Positions 59,532 to 64,000 of a stretch of 64,000 nt of DNA are shown piece after piece. The stretch is from Muriicola jejuensis. GTDB lineage: Bacteria; Bacteroidota; Bacteroidia; Flavobacteriales; Flavobacteriaceae. Below the pieces are notes generated by a model. That model searched no databases. It was given only the letters and a program-made list of their open reading frames with translations, and was not told where the DNA came from. Positions within the stretch are counted from its first letter, which is position 1; each line of letters opens with the position of its first letter. The DNA lies in assembly GCF_010671595.1 (NCBI RefSeq), contig NZ_JAABOP010000001.1:806001-870000 (forward strand), in the 5' to 3' direction. A program made the translations under genes and the position numbers.

Positions 59532-60404
59532 ATGAGTAAACGAAACCGGAATTTTTCAGGCGGATCGAAGAGGAAGAGTCGGGCGCATGACCAGGACAAA
59601 GGGCCGGTGAGGGCCAAGAAACACCTGGGGCAGCATTTCCTGAAAAGCGAAGAGATCGCAAAAAGGATCGCCACCACCCTCTCTTTGGAAGGGTACAGGG
59701 ATGTCCTGGAAATCGGGCCGGGTACCGGGGTACTGACCAAATATCTGCTTTTGAGGGATGTGGACCTGATTGCTATGGACCTCGATTCGGATTCTATCGT
59801 TTACCTCAACCACAGCTTTCCTCTGGAGCACCCTAAACTGGCAAAGAGAGAAGGTTCATTCAGGGTGGTGGAGGCTGATTTCCTCCAGTCAGACCTGAGT
59901 GAATACTTCGGGAACAGACCCTTCGCCATCATCGGCAATTTCCCCTACAACATCTCCACCCAGATCGTTTTTAAGTTGCTGGAGCACAGGAAACAAATCC
60001 CGGAATTCTCAGGCATGTTCCAAAAGGAGGTCGCCAAAAGGATATGCGAGCAGGAAGGAAGCAAGACCTATGGCATCCTCTCCGTCCTGGTGCAGGCATT
60101 TTACCACGCGGAATACCTCTTTACGGTACATCCCGAAGTCTTTGATCCCCCACCCAAGGTGCAGTCGGGCGTACTGAGGCTAAGGCGAAAAGAACAGCAG
60201 GAGATCGGCTGTGACGAGGCCCTGTTTTTCAGGGTGGTCAAGACCGCTTTTAACCAGAGGCGCAAGACCCTGAGGAACAGTTTAAAAACCATGAACCTCT
60301 CCGATAATCTCAAAGAAGATGCTATCTTTGACCGACGCCCGGAACAACTGGGTATTGCGGAATTTATTTCGCTGACAAGGAAGATAGCTGATGACACCCT
60401 TTAA
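59532..60404 (+). CDS. rsmA: 16S rRNA (adenine(1518)-N6/adenine(1519)-N6)-dimethyltransferase
   Basis: Dimethylates two adjacent adenines in helix 45 of 16S rRNA. The 290-residue protein has a basic N-terminal tail ([19 protein letters not shown]), then [21 protein letters not shown] motif [14 protein letters not shown], and the catalytic NFPYNIS. The tail makes it slightly longer than the E. coli enzyme. Its last 14 bp overlap the start of mgtE, indicating coupled translation. It starts 11 bp after the DUF4286-GGCT gene. Confidence 0.97.
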   Translation: MSKRNRNFSGGSKRKSRAHDQDKGPVRAKKHLGQHFLKSEEIAKRIATTLSLEGYRDVLEIGPGTGVLTKYLLLRDVDLIAMDLDSDSIVYLNHSFPLEHPKLAKREGSFRVVEADFLQSDLSEYFGNRPFAIIGNFPYNISTQIVFKLLEHRKQIPEFSGMFQKEVAKRICEQEGSKTYGILSVLVQAFYHAEYLFTVHPEVFDPPPKVQSGVLRLRRKEQQEIGCDEALFFRVVKTAFNQRRKTLRNSLKTMNLSDNLKEDAIFDRRPEQLGIAEFISLTRKIADDTL

Positions 60405-61743
60405 GCTCACAGAGGAATTACTGCAAGAGATCGCGGAGCTCATTGATGCCCGAAAGGACGATGACCTGCGGGATCTCATGAAGGAGGTGCATTTTGCCGA
60501 TGTGGCTGAGATCGCCAATGAACTCAACGAGGAACAGGCCACCTATCTCATCAAGCTCCTGGACAGTGATAAAACTTCCGATGTCCTCACGGAACTCGAC
60601 GAGGATGTAAGGGAAGCCATCCTGAACAACCTTTCCTCCAAGGAAATTGCCGAAGAACTGGCGGAACTCGACACGGATGATGCCGCAGACATCATCGCAG
60701 AACTCCCCAAGGAGATCGTTCAGGAGGTCATCTCCGAGATCGAAGACAGGGAGCACGCCCGGCATATTGTTGACCTGCTGCGTTACGACGAGAACTCCGC
60801 AGGGGGTCTGATGGCCAAGGAGCTGGTGAAAGTGAATGAGAACTGGACCGTCCTCAGGTGTGTCAAGGAAATGAGGGCTCAGGCAGAGAATGTGACCCGT
60901 GTCCACTCCATCTACGTAGTCGATGACGAGGATAAATTAAAAGGCCGCCTCTCCCTGAAAGACCTGCTGACGACCTCCACGACCAACCCAATCAAGGACG
61001 TGTACATCCCCCAGGTAGATTTCGTAAACGTGAACGAAAAACCCGAGGAGGTAGCCAAGATCATGTCTAAATACGACCTGGAGGCCATCCCGGTGGTCGA
61101 TGAGATCGGAAGGCTGGTTGGTAGGATCACGATTGACGACATTGTGGACGTGATCCGGGAAGAAGCGGAGAAGGATTACCAGCTTGCAGCCGGTATTTCC
61201 CAGGACGTGGAGGCCGATGACAGTATTTGGATCCTTACCCGGGCCAGGCTGCCCTGGTTGTTCCTGGGGCTTTTGGGCGGACTCGGGGCTGCCGCCATCA
61301 TGGGGGGATTTGAGGAAATGATCAGCAAGCATGCCATCCTCTTTTTCTTTACCCCTCTCATAGCCGCTATGGCGGGAAATGTGGGCGTGCAATCCAGCGC
61401 CATCATCGTGCAGGGACTGGCGAACGACGACCTCAAAGGAAGTATTGGAAACAGGCTCATCAAGGAGATGTTCCTGGCACTGCTCAACGGTTTTGTACTG
61501 GCCGTTGTACTACTTTTCTTTACCTGGTTTTGGAAGGGGACCTTTGTCACCGCCCTGGCTATATCCATCTCCCTGATCACGGTCATCGTAGTGGCTGGAA
61601 TCATAGGGACATTCACACCCCTATTTCTACACAAAAGAGGTATCGATCCCGCTATTGCCACGGGTCCTTTTATCACAACCAGCAATGATATTTTCGGGAT
61701 CCTGATCTACTTTACCATTGCCAAGCTGCTGCTGGGCATCTGA
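60391..61743 (+). CDS. mgtE: Magnesium transporter MgtE
   Basis: Mg2+ channel of 450 residues: N-terminal superhelical domain (1-130, with [19 protein letters not shown]), two CBS domains (about 135-255, e.g. [17 protein letters not shown] and [16 protein letters not shown]) that sense intracellular Mg2+, and a C-terminal domain of five membrane helices with [17 protein letters not shown] and the P-[FI]-T-T-x-x-D-x-x-G motif ([17 protein letters not shown]) at the pore. The start overlaps rsmA by 14 bp. No M-box riboswitch is possible in that overlap. Confidence 0.97.
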   Translation: MTPFKLTEELLQEIAELIDARKDDDLRDLMKEVHFADVAEIANELNEEQATYLIKLLDSDKTSDVLTELDEDVREAILNNLSSKEIAEELAELDTDDAADIIAELPKEIVQEVISEIEDREHARHIVDLLRYDENSAGGLMAKELVKVNENWTVLRCVKEMRAQAENVTRVHSIYVVDDEDKLKGRLSLKDLLTTSTTNPIKDVYIPQVDFVNVNEKPEEVAKIMSKYDLEAIPVVDEIGRLVGRITIDDIVDVIREEAEKDYQLAAGISQDVEADDSIWILTRARLPWLFLGLLGGLGAAAIMGGFEEMISKHAILFFFTPLIAAMAGNVGVQSSAIIVQGLANDDLKGSIGNRLIKEMFLALLNGFVLAVVLLFFTWFWKGTFVTALAISISLITVIVVAGIIGTFTPLFLHKRGIDPAIATGPFITTSNDIFGILIYFTIAKLLLGI

Positions 61744-61790
61744 ATGTGATCGAAATATCATACCTTAATCCTGAAAAATTCGCCAGATCT

Positions 61791-62723
61791 ATGCCTATAA
61801 AAGTTGGAGTTGTCCAGGACAGTCCCGTCTTTTTCGACAGGGACAAGACAATAGCCAAAATAGAAGAACTTCTAGACCGGTACGCAAGCCTGGAATGCGA
61901 TCTTCTCGTGTTCCCGGAATCCTTTATCCCGGGATATCCGCGTGGATTCTCCTTTGGCGCCACAGTGGGTAACCGCACCGAAGAAGGCCGAAGGCTCTAT
62001 GGCGCATACCACAAGAACAGCGTTGAACTCCGATCCAAGGAAGTCCGCAAACTCGAAGAACTATCCAAAAAACACAAGGCCTACCTGGTGATGGGCGTAA
62101 CCGAGAAGAAAGACCTCAACGGCAGCCTTTACTGTTCCATGCTTTACATTTCACCCCTAAAAGGCTTGCTGGGGGTGCATCGGAAAATAAAGCCCACGGG
62201 CTCGGAAAGGATCATCTGGGACGAGGCAGCGGGAGAAGACCTGGTGACCTTTAAAACCGCGGTCGGGAAAATAGGCGGACTCATATGCTGGGAAAATTAT
62301 ATGCCTCTGGCGAGGATGGCCATGTACCGGCAGGGAGTTGAGATCTATATCGCCCCTACTGCAGATGCGAGAGAGTCCTGGATACCTACCATGAGGCATA
62401 TTGCCCTGGAGGGCCGCTGCTTTGTCCTGGGATGCAATGAATACTATTCGGAGGCCATGCTGCCTGCGCAGTACAAGGATTTGCTCGAAGACACATCTGC
62501 TGTGAACTGTCCCGGGGGCAGCGTGATCGTTTCTCCGAGAGGGGAAATCCTGGCCGGACCCTTATGGGGAGAAGCAGGCATCCTTACGGCTACCCTCGAC
62601 CTGGATGAGGTCACCGCCAGCAAGCTGGATTTTGATGTGAACGGTCATTATGGGAGGAATGACATCTTCCATCTTTCTGTCCTGGGTCAACCCCCTTTAA
62701 AGGATGAAAAATCAATCAAGTAA
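61791..62723 (+). CDS. Nitrilase (carbon-nitrogen hydrolase family)
   Basis: A 310-residue member of the nitrilase branch. The catalytic triad is Glu43 (FPESFIPGYPRG), Lys134 (HRKIKPT) and Cys166 (LICWENYMPLAR). CWENYMPLAR is characteristic of true nitrilases, which hydrolyse organic nitriles to acid plus ammonia. The start ATG 61791 is chosen because the fold begins at PIKVGVVQDSP; a GTG at 61746 would add 15 residues. It is followed 6 bp later by a cupin gene and then by a 2-hydroxyacid dehydrogenase, a likely transcript of linked function. Natural substrate unknown. Confidence 0.9.
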   Translation: MPIKVGVVQDSPVFFDRDKTIAKIEELLDRYASLECDLLVFPESFIPGYPRGFSFGATVGNRTEEGRRLYGAYHKNSVELRSKEVRKLEELSKKHKAYLVMGVTEKKDLNGSLYCSMLYISPLKGLLGVHRKIKPTGSERIIWDEAAGEDLVTFKTAVGKIGGLICWENYMPLARMAMYRQGVEIYIAPTADARESWIPTMRHIALEGRCFVLGCNEYYSEAMLPAQYKDLLEDTSAVNCPGGSVIVSPRGEILAGPLWGEAGILTATLDLDEVTASKLDFDVNGHYGRNDIFHLSVLGQPPLKDEKSIK

Positions 62724-62729
62724 TTACCC

Positions 62730-63095
62730 ATGATTGCGATTAATTTAATGGAAAAATATTCCTTGATAAGCGAAACTTGGCATCCACACCAGATTGCCCG
62801 GGTGGATGACATGCATGTCTTACTGGCCAGGTTAAAAGGAGAGTTCGTCTGGCATGCGCACGAGGAGGAAGACGAATTGTTCCAGGTGCTACAAGGTACA
62901 CTTTATATGCAGTTCAGGGACAGAACCGAGGTCGTCAGGGAAGGGGAGATCATCGTCGTACCCAGGGGGATAGAACACTGCCCGGCTACGAAGGATGGGG
63001 AGGAGGTCCTTGTTATGCTCTTCGAAAAGCAATCCACCGCCCATACCGGAAACGTACTGGACGCCAGGACCCAAACAGAATATCCAAAGATCTGA
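62730..63095 (+). CDS. Cupin domain-containing protein
   Basis: A 121-residue single cupin. The first motif GEFVWHAHEEEDELFQVLQG carries the metal-binding His-x-His and Glu, the second motif PRGIEHCPATKDGEE the last His. It is probably a small metal-dependent isomerase, oxygenase or binding protein. It lies 6 bp after the nitrilase and 4 bp before the dehydrogenase gene, so all three are cotranscribed. Start ATG 62730; ATG 62748 (MEKYSLISET) is an alternative and fits many homologues. Confidence 0.88.
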   Translation: MIAINLMEKYSLISETWHPHQIARVDDMHVLLARLKGEFVWHAHEEEDELFQVLQGTLYMQFRDRTEVVREGEIIVVPRGIEHCPATKDGEEVLVMLFEKQSTAHTGNVLDARTQTEYPKI

Positions 63096-63099
63096 GCCC

Positions 63100-64000
63100 G
63101 TGAAAGTACTGCATCTGGATACGAACCATCCGCTTCTGATACGGCAACTTGCCGCCCTGGGTTGCCAAAATACGGAGGAATACAGCGCCCCCAAAAATGA
63201 GGTTGAAAAGATCATCCACGAATTTGAAGGGGTGATCATCCGCAGCCGATTCAAAATAGACAAGACTTTCCTGGAGAAAGCGACCCGATTGAAATTTATC
63301 GGGAGGGTCGGGGCCGGGCTTGAGAACATCGATGTGGATTACGCCCGGGAAAAGGGGATCTTTCTGGCGGCAGCGCCGGAAGGGAACCGGAATGCCGTGG
63401 GAGAGCAGGCCTTGGGAATGCTGCTGTCCCTGATGAACAACCTCAACAAGGCAGACCGGGAGGTACGCCAGGGGATCTGGGACCGGGAAGGCAACAGGGG
63501 CTGGGAACTGGATGGTAAGACCGTCGGGCTCATTGGCTACGGAAATACTGGCCAGGCATTTGCAAAGAAACTCTCCGGTTTTGATGTGGAGATCCTTTGC
63601 CATGACATCCTCGAGGGCGTAGGCAATGCATTTGCCAGGCAGGTGGGTATTGAGGAATTGCAGGAAAAAGCCGATGTGGTAAGCCTCCATGTCCCTCAGA
63701 CATCCCTGACCCTGGGCATGGTGAACACCTCCTTTATCAAGAACTTCGCCAAGCCATTCTGGTTCCTGAATACGGCCAGGGGTAAGTGCGTAAAAACGGC
63801 AGATCTGGTGGAGGCCCTAAAGACGGGTAAGGTACTCGGCGCCGGACTCGACGTCCTGGAATACGAGAAGACCTCTTTTGAGGACCTCTTTGAAAAGGGA
63901 GCCATGCCAGAGGATTTCAAGTACCTGGTGAATTCGGATCGCGTCCTTCTGAGTCCGCATATCGCAGGTTGGACGCAGGAGAGCAAGGTAAAACTCGCCC
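63100..64000 (+). CDS. D-isomer 2-hydroxyacid dehydrogenase family protein, 3' partial
   Basis: The frame begins at GTG 63100 (VKVLHLDTNHPLL) and is open to the window edge, about 300 codons. It is an NAD-dependent dehydrogenase resembling 3-phosphoglycerate dehydrogenase: VGAGLENIDVDYA, nucleotide-binding GLIGYGNTGQAFAKKL, then the catalytic arginine in LNTARGKCVK, glutamate after GLDVLEYE and histidine in LSPHIAGWT. A biosynthetic SerA role is possible, but placement after a nitrilase and a cupin leaves the substrate open. The C-terminus is missing. Confidence 0.9.
   Translation, partial: MKVLHLDTNHPLLIRQLAALGCQNTEEYSAPKNEVEKIIHEFEGVIIRSRFKIDKTFLEKATRLKFIGRVGAGLENIDVDYAREKGIFLAAAPEGNRNAVGEQALGMLLSLMNNLNKADREVRQGIWDREGNRGWELDGKTVGLIGYGNTGQAFAKKLSGFDVEILCHDILEGVGNAFARQVGIEELQEKADVVSLHVPQTSLTLGMVNTSFIKNFAKPFWFLNTARGKCVKTADLVEALKTGKVLGAGLDVLEYEKTSFEDLFEKGAMPEDFKYLVNSDRVLLSPHIAGWTQESKVKLA

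Overview
The window looks like a chromosome segment of a marine-type member of Flavobacteriaceae (Bacteroidota) with roughly 50 % GC by eye. Support comes from promoters of the Bacteroidetes type (TTTG-N19-TAnnTTTG), absence of Shine-Dalgarno signals, a type IX secretion C-terminal domain on a large protease, a DnaQ-DnaE fusion polymerase, a lipoprotein clade II NosZ, and gene orders such as TPR protein-DUF4286-rsmA-mgtE. I cannot fix the genus. Genes are dense on both strands; no IS element, prophage or CRISPR array was seen.

Left part (1-18 kb): the end of a cbb3 oxidase assembly locus (ccoG, cut by the window edge; fixH; a TauE/SafE-type membrane protein), nucleoside salvage (deoC, deoD) and, on the minus strand, a complete nitrous oxide reductase operon reading cytochrome c - fasciclin lipoprotein - nosZ - nosB-like - nosL - small cupin - nosD - nosF - nosY. 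An Rrf2 regulator with three cysteines is divergent from it. hemN (anaerobic haem synthesis) and a UspA protein follow a little further on. The divergent nos/rrf2 promoters and the hemN promoter share the inverted repeat ATGA-N6-TCAT, in all three cases centred 36.5 bp from the end of the -7 element. This suggests one Crp/Fnr-type regulator for low-oxygen respiration.

Middle (18-30 kb): a GH109-like Tat-exported protein divergent from a nucleotidyltransferase and a NahK-like sugar kinase (possible amino-sugar salvage), a glutaryl-CoA dehydrogenase-like enzyme, a Rieske oxygenase, an amino-acid permease with a DDAH-like hydrolase, and trmN6-like/rimM/rpsP.

30-46.5 kb: replication and repair genes and the most irregular DNA. 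dnaE carries an N-terminal DnaQ exonuclease. A dinB-dnaE2 mutagenesis pair is interrupted exactly at the gene junction by a four-helix-bundle (S23/IVS-type) gene lying between perfect 30-bp inverted repeats built from four 7-bp units. Around tRNA-Asp and tRNA-Leu(CAA) there are foldback and direct repeats, and an AT-rich TPR gene of unknown role. Two membrane microproteins (33 and 56 aa), which have their own terminator, lie upstream of dinB.

46.5-64 kb: housekeeping genes (prsA, rplY, pth, ribF, serS, rsmA, mgtE), a T9SS-exported reprolysin-type protease with a lipoprotein partner, an HTTM protein, a DUF4286-GGCT fusion, a nitrilase, a cupin and a 2-hydroxyacid dehydrogenase cut by the right edge.
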